Under the pieces are notes generated by a model. That model ran no database searches and had not been told where the DNA came from. It saw only the letters and a list, made by a program, of their open reading frames with translations. The position numbers and the translations under genes are program-made. A DNA stretch of 64,000 nt from Panicum virgatum (taxonomy: Eukaryota > Streptophyta > Magnoliopsida > Poales > Poaceae). Shown here one piece after another: positions 22,305-33,925 of the stretch. The stretch's first letter is position 1, and the number at the start of each line of letters is the position of its first letter. The stretch is from assembly GCF_016808335.1 (NCBI RefSeq), contig NC_053150.1, positions 48,106,119 to 48,170,118 on the forward strand, given 5' to 3'.

Positions 22305-25300
22305 TGTGCAGGTTGGAGGCTTGGAGAACAGGTGGATCATGGACTCCGGTTGTTCGCGCCACATGACCGGAAATGACAAATGGTTCTCCAGCCTCACCCC
22401 GATGCGCTCAAAGGAGTATATTGTGTTCGGGGATAATGGAAGAGGAAAGGTACGTGGACTTGGCGCTGTTCGAGTTTCTGATCGCTTTACCCTGAGAGAG
22501 GTTGCTTTGGTTTCGAACCTTGGGTTCAATTTGCTTTCTGTTTCGCAACTTCTTGATGAGGGGTTTGAGGTTCGCTTCAAGGAGGGTTGTTCGCGTGTTC
22601 TTGATTCCAGAGGAGATTTGGTTTGTCGGATTACACCTCGCGATCGGGTTTTCTTGGTTGACTTTTCTGGAACTCCTCTTGGCCCTTCTCGTTGCTTGTT
22701 GGCTGGTCCTTCTTCTGATCTGTGGAAGTGGCATAGGAGACTTGGACATTTGAGCTTTGACTTGTTGTCGAGACTGAGCTCACTTGGCCTAATCCGAGGA
22801 TTGCCTAAATTGAAGTTTGAGAAGAACCTTGTTTGCCATCCGTGTCGCCACGGGAAAATGATTGCTGCTTCTCATCCGCCTGTTAATCAGGTGATGACTT
22901 CTCACCCTGGAGAGTTGCTACACATGGACACTGTTGGTCCTTCCAGGGTGATGTCTGTTGGTGGGAAGTGGTACGTGCTTGTGATTGTGGACGACTTTTC
23001 TCGCTATTCTTGGGTCTTTTTCATGAGAACCAAGGATGAGGCTTTCGAGTTTGTTCGAGACTTGATCTTGAGGTTGAAAAACGAGCTTCCCCAGGCCATG
23101 CGAGCGATTCGCTCTGACAATGGCACAGAATTCAAAAACGCTCGTTTTGATGCCTTTTGCAGTGATCAAGGGCTCGAACACCAGTATTCTTCTCCCTACA
23201 CTCCACAGCAGAATGGAGTTGTAGAGCGGAAGAATCGGACGCTGGTTGAGATGGCGAGGACGATGCTCGATGAGCATAGGACTCCTCGCAAATACTGGGC
23301 TGAGGCGGTTAACACCGCTTGTTACGTGTCCAACCGCATTTTCTTGCGTGCTTTCATGCACAGGACTTCTTATGAGTTGCGGTTTGGACGCCAGCCCCGT
23401 GTTGACCATCTCAGAGTTTTTGGTTGCCGGTGTTTTGTGCTGAAAGATGGAAATCTTGATAAGTTTGAGTCTCGCTCGTCTGACGGTATTTTTCTCGGTT
23501 ATGCTTCTCACTCTAGAGCGTACCGTGTGCTGATTATTGATACTAACATCGTCAGAGAGACTTGTGAAGTCACTTTCGACGAGACTGCACCGTGCAATTC
23601 TTCTGTCTTTGAAGTTGCAGGAGATGATGAGCTCGGCACCTCCATCTTTGAAGATGAGGAGGAAGAAGCTGCAGATGGCGAGGCTGTGGCTACCACGCGT
23701 GCTGTGGACCCGGCTATCTCTGCTACGAGCTCGGACGATGACGAAGGCCCCGATCCGACTATGTCTACTTCACGGGGGCTGTTCGAGGAGGTGACTCAGG
23801 CTTCACCAGCTGCACCTGAGGAGGCACCAGATTTGGTTGAGGAGGAGGCAACTTCGACACGGGAAGCACCGCGACACATTCAGCGCCGCCATCCACCTCA
23901 ACAGATGCTAGGTGATCTCAACGAGCGAGTCACCAGGTCCAAGGTAACAAGTATCGCTGGCTTTGCTCATTCAGCATTTGTTGCCTCTTTTGAGCCCAAG
24001 GATATTGGACACGCTCTTTCTGATTCTAATTGGGTCAATGCCATGCATGAGGAACTTGAAAATTTTGAAAGAAACCAAGTTTGGGTCTTAGTCGAGCCTC
24101 CACCTGCTTGTAATCCCATTGGAACGAAGTGGGTTTTCAAAAACAAGCAGGGTGAGGATGGTTTGGTTGTTCGAAACAAGGCTCGTCTTGTTGCCCAGGG
24201 GTTTTGTCAAAAAGAGGGTATTGATTTTGAGGAAACTTTTGCCCCTGTTGCTCGTTTGGAAGCTATTCGAATCTTTCTTGCATTTGCTGCTTCCAAGGGT
24301 TTTAAGGTTTTCCAAATGGATGTTAAATCTGCCTTCTTGAATGGTTTTATCGAAGAAGAGGTTTATGTAAAGCAACCCCCTGGTTTCGAAAATCCCAAGT
24401 TTCCAAACCGCGTTTATAAACTTCAGAAAGCTCTTTACGGTTTGAAACAGGCACCTAGAGCTTGGTACGATAGATTGAAAACCTTTTTGCTGGCTCAGGG
24501 CTTTAAAATGGGATGTGTTGATAAAACTTTGTTTCTCATGCGATCTGGCACTGATTTTCTTTTGGTTCAGATATACGTGGATGATATTATCTTTGGTGGC
24601 TCTTCTCACGCTCTTGTGTCCAAGTTTTCTGAGCAGATGTCCAGGGAGTTCGAGATGAGCATGATGGGTGAGCTGCAGTTCTTCCTCGGGCTGCAGATCA
24701 AGCAGACTCCTCAGGGCACTTTTGTCCATCAAGCCAAGTACACTAGAGACTTGCTGCGGAAGTTCGACATGAGCGACTTGTCTCCTCAGCCGACTCCGAT
24801 CAGTACATCTACGGCGCTTGATGAGGACTTGGACGGCGAGGCGGTGGACCAGAAGGAGTACAGGAGCATGATCGGCTCGCTCCTGTACCTGACGGCGACG
24901 CGACCGGACATCCAGTTCGGCGTCTGCCTTTGTGCGCGCTACCAGGCTTCTCCGCGCACCTCCCACAGGCAGGTGGTGAAACGCATCTTCAGGTATCTGA
25001 AATTCACCCCTGAATTTGGTCTTTGGTATTCTGCGGATTCTTCTCTAGTTTTGGTGGGTTTTTCTGATGCCGATTTCGGTGGGTGTCGGTTGGATCGCAA
25101 GTCGACATCCGGCACTTGTCAATTTCTTGGTACATCTTTGGTGTCTTGGTCCTCTCGCAAGCAGGCTAGTGTAGCACTTTCTTCTACAGAAGCTGAGTAT
25201 GTTGCCGCTGCTAGCTGCTGCTCCCAGATACTTTGGATGAAACAAACCTTGCAGGATTATAGCTTGAGTTTCGGTAGGGTTCCCATCTTTGTGGACAACA

Positions 25301-25518
25301 TGTCAGCCATTAGCATTGCAAAGAACCCTGTCCTACACTCCAGAACCAAACACATAGATATCAGATTCCATTTCTTGCGAGATAACCATGAGAGAGGCCA
25401 CATAGACTTGATCCATGTCCCTTCAGAGAGGCAAACCGCAGATATCCTCACAAAACCTCTTGAGCAGGACACATTTGCTCGCTTGCGAGGGGAGCTTGGG
25501 GTTTGTTACCCCTTTTGA
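22222..25518 (+). CDS. pol: Pol polyprotein (protease-integrase-RT-RNase H), Sirevirus
   Basis: The frame opens after the TAG at 22219 and stops at 25518, about 1,098 codons without interruption. Numbering from the TTG at 22243: aspartic protease [11 protein letters not shown] (Asp34); GAG-pre-integrase HHCC (about 165-205); integrase Asp229, Asp292, Glu328, the last two at the canonical D-x35-E spacing; RT with the YVDD box (778-781); and RNase H ([30 protein letters not shown]). The Copia domain order is complete. There is no ATG in this frame until the codon just before the protease active site, so expression probably needs a +1 (or -2) frameshift from gag. All catalytic residues I can see are intact. 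Confidence 0.93.
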   Translation, partial: SKWLDTGLLLTLLTPVLRHLLTLCLTTDVQVGGLENRWIMDSGCSRHMTGNDKWFSSLTPMRSKEYIVFGDNGRGKVRGLGAVRVSDRFTLREVALVSNLGFNLLSVSQLLDEGFEVRFKEGCSRVLDSRGDLVCRITPRDRVFLVDFSGTPLGPSRCLLAGPSSDLWKWHRRLGHLSFDLLSRLSSLGLIRGLPKLKFEKNLVCHPCRHGKMIAASHPPVNQVMTSHPGELLHMDTVGPSRVMSVGGKWYVLVIVDDFSRYSWVFFMRTKDEAFEFVRDLILRLKNELPQAMRAIRSDNGTEFKNARFDAFCSDQGLEHQYSSPYTPQQNGVVERKNRTLVEMARTMLDEHRTPRKYWAEAVNTACYVSNRIFLRAFMHRTSYELRFGRQPRVDHLRVFGCRCFVLKDGNLDKFESRSSDGIFLGYASHSRAYRVLIIDTNIVRETCEVTFDETAPCNSSVFEVAGDDELGTSIFEDEEEEAADGEAVATTRAVDPAISATSSDDDEGPDPTMSTSRGLFEEVTQASPAAPEEAPDLVEEEATSTREAPRHIQRRHPPQQMLGDLNERVTRSKVTSIAGFAHSAFVASFEPKDIGHALSDSNWVNAMHEELENFERNQVWVLVEPPPACNPIGTKWVFKNKQGEDGLVVRNKARLVAQGFCQKEGIDFEETFAPVARLEAIRIFLAFAASKGFKVFQMDVKSAFLNGFIEEEVYVKQPPGFENPKFPNRVYKLQKALYGLKQAPRAWYDRLKTFLLAQGFKMGCVDKTLFLMRSGTDFLLVQIYVDDIIFGGSSHALVSKFSEQMSREFEMSMMGELQFFLGLQIKQTPQGTFVHQAKYTRDLLRKFDMSDLSPQPTPISTSTALDEDLDGEAVDQKEYRSMIGSLLYLTATRPDIQFGVCLCARYQASPRTSHRQVVKRIFRYLKFTPEFGLWYSADSSLVLVGFSDADFGGCRLDRKSTSGTCQFLGTSLVSWSSRKQASVALSSTEAEYVAAASCCSQILWMKQTLQDYSLSFGRVPIFVDNMSAISIAKNPVLHSRTKHIDIRFHFLRDNHERGHIDLIHVPSERQTADILTKPLEQDTFARLRGELGVCYPF

Positions 25519-26908
25519 TCGCTGACTTTTCTTTGGTTAGCTTTGTAGGTTTTATTTGCTTCTCTTCATTTTCTAGGTTTGTTAGTTGCATTGTGCATAT
25601 TCATTGTACATGTTTGCATTTTGCATTGCCTCACTTGCACTAGCATTCTTGTATACATTGCTATGATCTTCTAGTGCCTGCTAGTGTGAGTTGATAAATT
25701 TGATCATGTATAGCTTGCTCCACTGTGTATATGACATCATCTGAGTTAAGCTATTTTGATTTGAAAATCTGAAAATATGATCACCCTGTCTTGGCTACTA
25801 GCATGTTAGGGCGTGTTGATGTGCTGTGCTATCTTATTCATGCTAGTGTGCCGTTTCGTTCAGTAATTCATACTTGAAATGATCTAAATCTGATAAAATT
25901 GGTTAAACTGTTCATGAAATGGATTGAAAAGATCCAGGTGGGATTGTTTGTCGCACTGATCGAGCTTTCGGGACGGCTCACTTTGCACTTTGTGAGAACC
26001 CGGGCAAGGCTGTGCATGACTGAAACGAGTGTTTTAAGCTTCTGATTGTCTTTTGGCATAGGCTTGGCCTCGTTGCTAAGTAAAGCATGACAAGCTTTCA
26101 ACCCCTGGCACTTAGAATTGCTTGATATAAAAATTGATTGAAAAATGATTGTTGGCAACTTCTTTTGCCTGATTTGGCTCACCTGTATGAGTATGAGTAG
26201 CACTGCTTTTCATTCCCTACTTGTTAGTGCTAGATCATGGGTGATGCTTTTATTTCTCATAAATTGAACTTGCCTAGCTCTAGACTGATATGATATACCC
26301 TGTTGAGCTAGATGCAGGTCTTGTTTATGGATGCACACGTGCTTGTGACTAGATGTTGCTCATATCCTTGTATCCCTGAATGCTTTCACTTACACCTCCT
26401 GCATTGCATTCATTGCATAGCATCTGTTCAGGGGGAGTTTCAGCTTCAGGGGGAGCTTTAGGTCTTTTTAGACTTGATGTGTGCATGTGCCAACAAGGGG
26501 GAGAATTTTGAGAGAAGTGATCGAACAAGGGGGAGACTTGTTTAATTCTTGAAAAACTTGTTGTGCACAGGGCTTTGAGAGTGCATCATTTTGGGAGAGT
26601 TGCACGTGTGAGAGGAAAAAGCTTTGCTTGGGGAGTTTCTGCTTTGTTTTTGGCTCCTGATTTTCCTTGCTTTCCTTCCACTTCCAGCATGACTGCGTCG
26701 AGCGTTACCTCTGTCTTTGAGGAGTCATGTTTTGGCATTTGATCGATTGCGTCGAGCCGTTGCCCTTGTCTTAGGGGATCGATCTGTGCTTGAGTAAGTG
26801 ACTGGTCTTGCCTTTCTGATCTTTGTGTCACTTGCTTGAGTTCTTCGCTTTTTTGTTTCTTTTTATCACTTCTCTGGTTACAGGTGGTGTGTTGACAATG
26901 CACTCATC
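25519..26908 (+). other. Sirevirus 3' non-coding region, no env frame
   Basis: About 1.4 kb between pol and the polypurine tract. Some Sireviruses carry an env-like ORF here; none is present (the longest frames are antisense and domain-free). Four polypurine-like repeats with GGGGGAG cores lie near 26431, 26449, 26497 and 26529, a known Sirevirus trait. Confidence 0.75.
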
Positions 26909-26918
26909 AAGGGGGAGA
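26909..26918 (+). promoter_or_regulatory. Polypurine tract
   Basis: AAGGGGGAGA ends 1 nt before the 3' LTR; it primes plus-strand synthesis. It matches the core of the four upstream copies. Confidence 0.9.
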
Positions 26919-26919
26919 T

Positions 26920-28939
26920 TGAGGAACGAGAGTACTCTATCCTGCTTGTGATGAGTGAATTGTCAACCGTGCGGTGTGATCGTGCGCTTGGTCTTTAGAT
27001 TGCAGGTACACGGGCGTCAAGTGTCGACGGAGAGTTCCCGTGGAGGAGCTCGGGCCGGGCGGCAGCCGTGGCGTCCACTCCTGGATCGAGGGCGCAAGCG
27101 GCGACAGAAGGCGGGTTTCTTGGTTTGCGCCACAAAACCAAGGAAGCTGACGGCGGTTGAAGACGCCAAGTCGTGGAGGCACGGGCGTCGGTCTCGGGAC
27201 TGACAGAGGCGACGGGCGTCGACGGCGTCTAGGGCCTCGCTGCGGGCGAGGAGGTGACGGGCGTCGGGCGGCGTCTAGGGCCGTCAGGAAGCCGAGGCGG
27301 GAACGGCGTCTAGGGCCACGGCGTGGAGGCGGGAATCTTCCCGCGCGTGGAGTTTTGGCGGTTTTCTCAAAACCGGCCACCTACCCGGGTTTCGCGGACC
27401 CTCCAAAACCGCGGAACGGATCTTCGTCCACATGGCGGCATCGCGGAGAAGGCTTCGAGTCGAAGAAAGAACCTCGGCCGTCGGATGAGTCCAATGTATC
27501 TTTTCCGGTTTTGCCCCTACGGGCTTTCTAGTGTCTAGTTAAGTCTAGGGGTATTTTAGTCTTTAGTCTAGAAAGTTAGAGGGGATAAAATAGAGAGAGG
27601 AGGGCAGCCAACGGGTTAGGTCCAGAAGTTCCCGTCACCCCCTTCCTGCCCCTCTCCCGTTCCTCTTCTCCTCCCCTTTTCTTCCTCTAGGGTTAGGATT
27701 TGGAGATGGAATTTTGAGCGCTTGTATCACGGATTCATGGGAAAGGAGGCCCTTCCCTCCTAGTGCCCTCCGGGCTTTTGAATCGATTCAATTCGTTGTC
27801 TCTGTGATCTTGTTTTTCTGCTGGAATTCTTGTTTTCCCTCTGTTTGTTCTTGGCGCTGGTGCAGGGGGCCTTGAGCCTTTTGGGAGTGCGCGCTGCAGC
27901 AAGCAAGAAGAACAAGAGCCAGCACGCACACAGCACAAGCAGCTCATGTGCAGCACCAGCAGGAAGGCAGCAGGCGGCCAGCGAGCGTGTGCACAGCAGG
28001 GGCAGCGACCAAGGGCCTAGGCGCGCAGGTAATTTTTGTCTTCGTGTGTTGGGGATCAGAGGCACATCGACTAGGCAGCAGCAGGAGCTCGGCATCGGCA
28101 ACTCCATCCACCGCACGCAGGCTGCTCGATGTTTTGCCCACAAGGTTAGGCAGCTCGACTGGTCAACAAGCACATCATGCATAGGTGAGCAGGTTTATGT
28201 TTTGCAGAGTGTATTGCAAGTTCGATTCAGAGCACTAGCAAAGCTTGATTTTAATTCCTGTCACATGCTTTGGAATGTCACTTTCATGATACAGTGAAGC
28301 TTCCTTTATTTAATCAATTCCTGCTTGTCATGGCCGATAACTTTACTTGCTTTCTGTCTTGCATGTTCTGTTAGCTGTTTTGGTTGGAAAATTTGCTTGC
28401 TTCTAGTTCCTTCATGTGCTGGCCGAGAGCAATTTAATTGCCTCTCATTTGTCCCTGTTGACTGACTGCACTAGCAAGAATTATTCTCTTGTCATATGAT
28501 TAGCTAGTGCTTTAGCTCTTGTGCTTCGAAATTAGTGTTTGCTTAGTTCAGATCTTGCTATTCGATAATAGACTCTCTGCATGCTTAGTTATTTTAAATA
28601 ATGAGTTTTTGATCTCGCTTTTTGGGTCTAACCTTTTACATGCTTAGTGAAGAAATATATTTTGCAAGTCTTTTGAGAAAAGTTTTTCCAGCGCTTTGAT
28701 AAATCGGCATTTTCGCTTTGTGCTGTGTTTGACTCAAGAGATTGCTTTCGTTTGCTTCCGCTTTGCGTAGAGCTTTTCCTAGCCGTTCCTAGGGTGAACT
28801 CGTCACTTGTTGGCGTGTGTCGCTTTGGCGGTTAGAAGAGAGGTGTGTCGGATTGAATTCGGGACATAGGCCTTGGTCTCTCGGAGAATTTTTATCGGCT
28901 CCCATTCACCCCCCCTCTGGTCGCCTGTCCGGTCCTTCA
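26920..28939 (+). repeat. 3' LTR of the Sirevirus
   Basis: 2,020 bp. It is offset from the 5' LTR by a constant 9,489 bp along its whole length, with no mismatch seen, including in all open frames shared by the two copies. Confidence 0.95.
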
Positions 28940-28944
28940 TACTG

Positions 28945-29872
28945 GCATGACAAGCTTGGCGCCTCATCGACCGCCCGGCTAGTCTTTGTGCTCGGGTGTT
29001 AAAAGCTAAGTATTATCCAAATGGCCAATTACTGGACATGGCATTCCCGGCAAACCAGTCACAAACTTGGAGAGCAATCGCTCATGGCTTGGAGCTGGTC
29101 AAGAAAGGAGTAATTTGGAGAATTGGATCAGGCGAACGGGTCAAGATATGGCATGACCCATGGATCCCAAGAGGGAATTCGCTGCGACCGTCGGGCAAGA
29201 GAAGGCCATGTAGGTTGAAGTGGGTTTCTCAACTTATCGACCGGGACAGGATGGTTTGGAAGGTGGATGTGATAAATGAATATTTCCAACCATATGATGA
29301 AGATCATATCTTGGGCATTCGGTTGCCTCGGTTCCTGGTGAGGACTTCATTGCCTGGCATCATGAGAAAACGGGCGTGTTCACAGTCAAAAGCGCATATA
29401 GGCTTGCAATGGAGGAAAAATGGTTTTCATCAGGAATTTGGCAATCCACGTCTAGGAATCAGACTTGCCGACCAACCTGGAAACACTTTTGGGCCATCCC
29501 TGTCCCTCACAAAGTCCTTGTCTTTGGGTGGAAGTTCATCAATAATGGGCTGGCTACGCGAGAGTCCAAAAGGCAAAGAACAATCGTTAGCACAGGAAGC
29601 TCCGAAATTTGTGCAATGGAGGAGGAATCGGCAACACACGCGCTTGTCAGATGTGGCCATGCCCAAGCCTTGCGCCAAGCAATGAGGGATGTGTGGCTGT
29701 TGCCAAACGAGCATTTTTTTCTGGCAACTTGGTCCGGAGAACTTGTTGGCAACGTTGGACGGGCTAGATGTGGATGGTGCAGCGCGGGTACTGCTGCTCC
29801 TATGGAGAACTTGGCATGTGCGGAATAGCCCGACCCATGATGCAGAGAAATTATGGATTGAAGGATCGGTTC
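28945..29872 (+). pseudogene. LINE ORF2, part 2 (zinc-finger region)
   Basis: Continues the LINE exactly where part 1 stops. After removing one TACTG copy the codons read on, except that the second codon is TGA (28948-28950), probably CGA before a CpG transition. The block KAKYYPNG...WRIGSGERVKIWHDPW is the standard plant LINE segment after RT. A one-base loss near 29334 shifts the frame into PGEDFIAWHHEKTG and SAYRLA. A second shift near 29740 returns to the first frame (LLLLWRTWHVRN). A zf-RVT-like Cys/His cluster is at about 29610-29655. The part ends at the GGTTC target site of the solo LTR. Confidence 0.85.
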
Positions 29873-32800
29873 TGTAACAGAACCGCATAAATTAAACTGG
29901 CTTAAGTGAGCTAATTATCATCTTAATGGTTAATCAAGTTACTGTGCACTTAAAATGGTGTAATCCGGACGTCTGTCGGTTTAAGGATCGAAAAACACTG
30001 GAAGTCTCGCACGAGGACGTGCACAAATGATTACAAGCAGACAAAAGTTCTCAAAGTTAATTTACAAGCAGAACTTACAAATAAGTTTACGTAAAATATC
30101 AGAGTTCAAAATGCAGCAGAAATTAAAGAGAAGTTTACTTTAGAAAAACAACGATAACTACGCTGACGTGAGGACGTCACATCGAGCCCACCGATGTGAA
30201 CCTTGGTTAGCTCTAACCAGCAGCAGCTACCTGAAAATAGGGTAACAACAAATCCTGAGTATACTAATACTCAGGAAGACTTACCCGACTATGGTATATA
30301 CTTAGCCGACTCCTAGACATGCAGACTTTTGGCTCTGAGTTTGTTTTGCTGAAAAGCTACTAATAGTGGATCCTTACCTTCAATATTTTATCTCAAATTT
30401 ATCATACAAATACCAACTAGGTTTGTCTGAATATCTAGAGCACGCATGGTTGATCACATTATCTTTTTAGAGTACCACAGTCATATCTCATAATCTCAAC
30501 TTTCCAATCTCATTTCAATCTTTTACTACGATGTGACGCAGTGACCAAGCTTCTCTTAACCGAGAGAGACGGCGAATCGATCTGATTTAACCTTGCTAGG
30601 TGGACCTAACTCACACGACACATGCAAACCATGCCGGGCCACACGCGTCAACTGTTCCCATCATTACCCCGACGTCTGAATCACGCCCGCCAAAACCCGG
30701 GTGAAGGGCCCTTCACAGCGAACTCCCAGAGAACCCGGAGGCGACATACACTCCAACACCCGCCATCATCCCACTCCCAGAGTAGCAGGTCGCGATTCAA
30801 AGTATCGTTGCAAATCAGGTAATTTGCTTACCGGTTTCGACTACCTCCTACTTCCGGCATGTGGTTAGTACTGTTCAAACTCGGTCAGCAGGGCCAACAA
30901 CGGTACGGTCCTCAATCGACACAGACGGAGGCTTACTTTCCCTCCATTCCATATCCAAAACCAAAATCATCTCCGCCCGGTCTCCATTTCTCTTTTCTCA
31001 GTGATTCATTCTCAAGCCACGTTGCCATAAGTAACAAGATCTTATATCTCGCGAGTGACAGAATCACTCGACTTCTACCGAGTTCCTACTTAGCAAAGCA
31101 TATCTAACGACACCTGTATACTAGTATAGACTCATAGATACCTAGGGAGAAGCATGCATACTAGGGTTCCATACAACTCCAAGAAACGTAAATGCACAAA
31201 TACTTAAATAAACATTGAATACTGAAATTAGGGGTTATACTCCGGGGCTTGCCTGGGTTTGACACAAAGTCAGTTAGTTAGCTTGTAGTCTTGCACCGGC
31301 TTGACATCATCCCAGTCCAAGCATGCACTCCAGTCGGTCCTTCCGTCTTCTGGATTGGTCCACCCGTGCACCATCTTCTGGCTCGGCTCCAACATTGCCC
31401 TCCGGTTCCACGTGTCGCACATTTAGCGTACCTAGATGATATGCAACGATGCAAATGCAATGCAATTAAAGAAAAGACATGATTGGGCCATCATTTATCG
31501 AGTAAACATAACAAACAAACTCAAAAGGCAAAAAGGTGGGTGCTGCAACACGAAAGTTCATTCAAGTATTTTAGCCTGAAGTGTTTCCTACTAAAAAGCA
31601 TTACTAGCTTGCTTAGAAAAGGCTAAGCAAGGATATAAAGCAAGAAAAAACAATTCGGACAATTTATTTAACTAACAAGATATATGACTTGCCACCTAAA
31701 ACTGGTAACCAAAATTTACCAGCATGATGAGTTATTGACAAGGCATGCAACAATATTTTGCCAACATTTATCGGTGACCGAAAATATTTATTTTAGCCCG
31801 AGGATGGAAATCAAACAATCATAGATCCACAAACATGCACATAGACTATGCACCTGAAAATTTTTCAGTGGACTACACATACAAAGAGTAAGCTACCAAA
31901 AAAATTTCAGGATTTTTAGACAAACAGAACAACAGATACAAAATAAACTAGATTAAACACAACCCAAAATTTTAGCAGGGCAAAATTGACATTTCACATG
32001 CATGAGTATTTTTCCTCTGTAGATCTTGATTTAAGAAACCTAACAAAATTTAGTTTGCATTTTTTTTATTTTTCTATGATTTTTAATTGAATTTAGAAGT
32101 TCACTGTTTTTTAAAACTAAAAAGAAAATGAACTTTTGCAGTTAGACCCCTGTAAAGATTTGGGGATTCGCAGAAATGCCCCTGGCCAGATTGAAACAGG
32201 GGAGGGGTCGGGCGGCGCTGGCCGGCCGATTCCGGCGGCATGGCTCGCCGGCGGTGAGGGTTAGGTTAGGGGAAAGATGGAGGAGGTCGAGAGCTACCTC
32301 GGGGCGGTCTTAGCGCGGGTTGGGACGGCCGGAGGCGGCAGCTCTACGAGCTCCGGCGGCCGGCCGTGGTGGCGCACGGCGGCAGCGGCGCTCCGGCGAG
32401 CAAGGGGTGGCGGGCTTGGACCAGTGAGCATCGCGGGGATGCATGGATCCCGTTCCCGGGCTCCGTTGGGGGCAGAAAGAGGCCGGCGGGTGGGGCTCCG
32501 CGATGAGTTGGGGGGCGGCGGTGACTATGGCGGGTGGTGGCGAGCTCGGCTCGTGGCGGTCGGGTGCTGTCGCGGCGCTGGGACGCGGGGGCGAGGACCG
32601 GCAGGGCCGGGCGGTGTCGGCGCGCGCGGAGGCGCGGCCCGGTACCGCACGGGCACGACCCGCGGCGTGCGAACGGGCGACGAACGGGGCGGAGTGGCGC
32701 GCGGCGCAGCCGCGTTCCTGGGGCGGCGCGCAGCGATGGCATGGGTGGCGGCGCGCGCTAAATCGGGCGGAGGGCGAACACGTGCAAGTAGAGGCAAATG

Positions 32801-32945
32801 AACGAGCGAGCCAGAGGCCACGCGGATAAGGACGCGGCGCGAGCGTGAGCGAGAGGTGCCGTGGACGACTTAACACGGGAGCGTCTCGGTGCTTCGAGAG
32901 TGAAGGAGAAGATGACAGGCGGGGCCAGCGGTCAGGGGTGTTACA
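29873..32945 (+). mobile_element. Gypsy-type solo LTR (3,073 bp) inside the LINE
   Basis: Starts TGTAACA and ends TGTTACA (inverted 7-bp termini). Flanked by perfect GGTTC duplications at 29868-29872 and 32946-32950. There is no internal domain, primer site or coding sequence. The 3' third (32.2-32.9 kb) is very GC-rich and open in many frames on both strands, which is compositional. Overall layout and start motif match the solo LTR at 60789-63765, so both likely belong to one long-LTR Gypsy group (Tekay/Del-like by length, inferred). Confidence 0.88.
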
Positions 32946-32950
32946 GGTTC

Positions 32951-33612
32951 GCTTCCTTACAAAATATTGGACGGAACTCTGCAACGTCCAGCAAAAGTCT
33001 AGTGTTTATGATACTAATGGTAAAAGTCCTATAGCTGATTCTTTGATTGCAGGAAAGCAAAGTAAGAAAAGGAAGGAGCCAACTAAGTGGCAGAAACCGG
33101 ATGCGGGCTGGATCAAGATCAACGTGGACGGTGCGTATGATGACAGCACAAAGGAGGGTGGAGTCGGGATTGTGATTCGTGACGACATGATGGCCATCAA
33201 GCTAACGGCATGGAAACACATTGTGAGAGCAGAAGATGCAGAGGAGGTTGAAGCCCTGGCTTGTGTTGAGGGTATGAAGCTGGCACAGGAGTGGTGCCCG
33301 GCCAGAGCGATTGTGGCCACTGACTGCGCCTCAGTGGTGGCTCTTTTGCAGCAACATGAGGATCAGCGATCGCGGTTGAAGTTTATCGTTGACGAGGCAA
33401 AAGCAGCCGGTGATGAACTTCCAGAGTGGACTGTAATCCACACGAAAAGAGAGAGTAATAGGGTAGCACACGAGCTGGCACAACTGGCAAAGCGAACACG
33501 GCACTCGGCCGTCTGGCGTTTCGCGGCTCCAACCTGTGTCGAGCAATATATTGCTCAGGATTGTATGAACTTTTCTGAGTAATAAAATTCTCTCTTTTCC
33601 TCGAAAAAAAAA
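32951..33612 (+). pseudogene. LINE ORF2, part 3 (RNase H tail) and poly-A
   Basis: After removing the solo LTR and one GGTTC, the codons join in frame (GSV/RFLTKYW). The RVT_3 RNase H follows: INVDGAYD (Asp), EVEALACVEGM (Glu), VATDCASV (Asp) and NRVAHELAQLA. It stops at 33580-33582. AATAAA overlaps the end and a 10-A tail lies at 33603-33612. This segment is free of stops. The LINE ends about 310 bp upstream of the SOD start codon. Confidence 0.88.
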
Positions 33613-33925
33613 GAGAGTAAAGAAGAGAAGCAATAGGGGTATTTTGCACGAGTGGGTCCAAAAATATTAAAAACGTATAAAATAGAATTGTTTAAAGAAG
33701 GAAAAAATTGTAACGACAAATTTCAAAATAGTTGAATCATAATGATATTATCTCGTAACTTTAAAAATTTAATGATACGGATACAAATAACTAAAATCTA
33801 CTAGTAGTGTCAGTGTGTCACCAGATAAACCCTTTTTTTTTTGGCGGAAAACCCACAAGATAAACCCTTTCGGCGCCCCCACTCGTCGTCCGCGCCGTCT
33901 ACTCGTCGGCAACCCATTCGGCGAC
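33613..33925 (+). promoter_or_regulatory. Proximal promoter / 5' UTR of the Fe-SOD gene
   Basis: About 310 bp separates the LINE poly-A from the SOD ATG. The distal half is AT-rich; the proximal part (GGCGCCCCCACTCGTCGTCC) looks like a grass 5' UTR. I see no convincing TATA box. The LINE therefore supplies all further upstream sequence. Confidence 0.4.

Larger units (their letters stand above)
17431..28939 (+). mobile_element. Complete Copia/Sirevirus-type LTR retrotransposon (11,509 bp)
   Basis: The element runs from TGAGGAACG to GTCCTTCA and is bounded by TACTG at 17426-17430 and 28940-28944. It has 2,020-bp LTRs, a tRNA-Met-type primer-binding site, a large Gag, a Pol in Copia order (protease, integrase, RT, RNase H) and a polypurine tract. 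The LTRs are equal in length, and I found no difference reading them side by side. Sirevirus traits: very long Gag with two zinc knuckles, and several extra polypurine-tract-like repeats upstream of the 3' LTR. No env-like frame was found in the 1.4 kb between pol and the 3' LTR. Intact frames plus matching LTRs indicate a very recent insertion; it lies inside an older LINE. Confidence 0.95.

Noticed and set aside
24088..24966. 292-codon minus-strand frame
   Set aside because: It is exactly antisense to the intact pol RT/RNase H region and has no domain of its own.
26937..28297. A second gene cluster at 27-28 kb
   Set aside because: It is the 3' LTR, identical to 17.4-18.8 kb.
32310..32984. 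224-codon minus-strand frame and several others in 32.2-32.9 kb
   Set aside because: They lie in the GC-rich third of a solo LTR; open frames occur on both strands as a base-composition effect.
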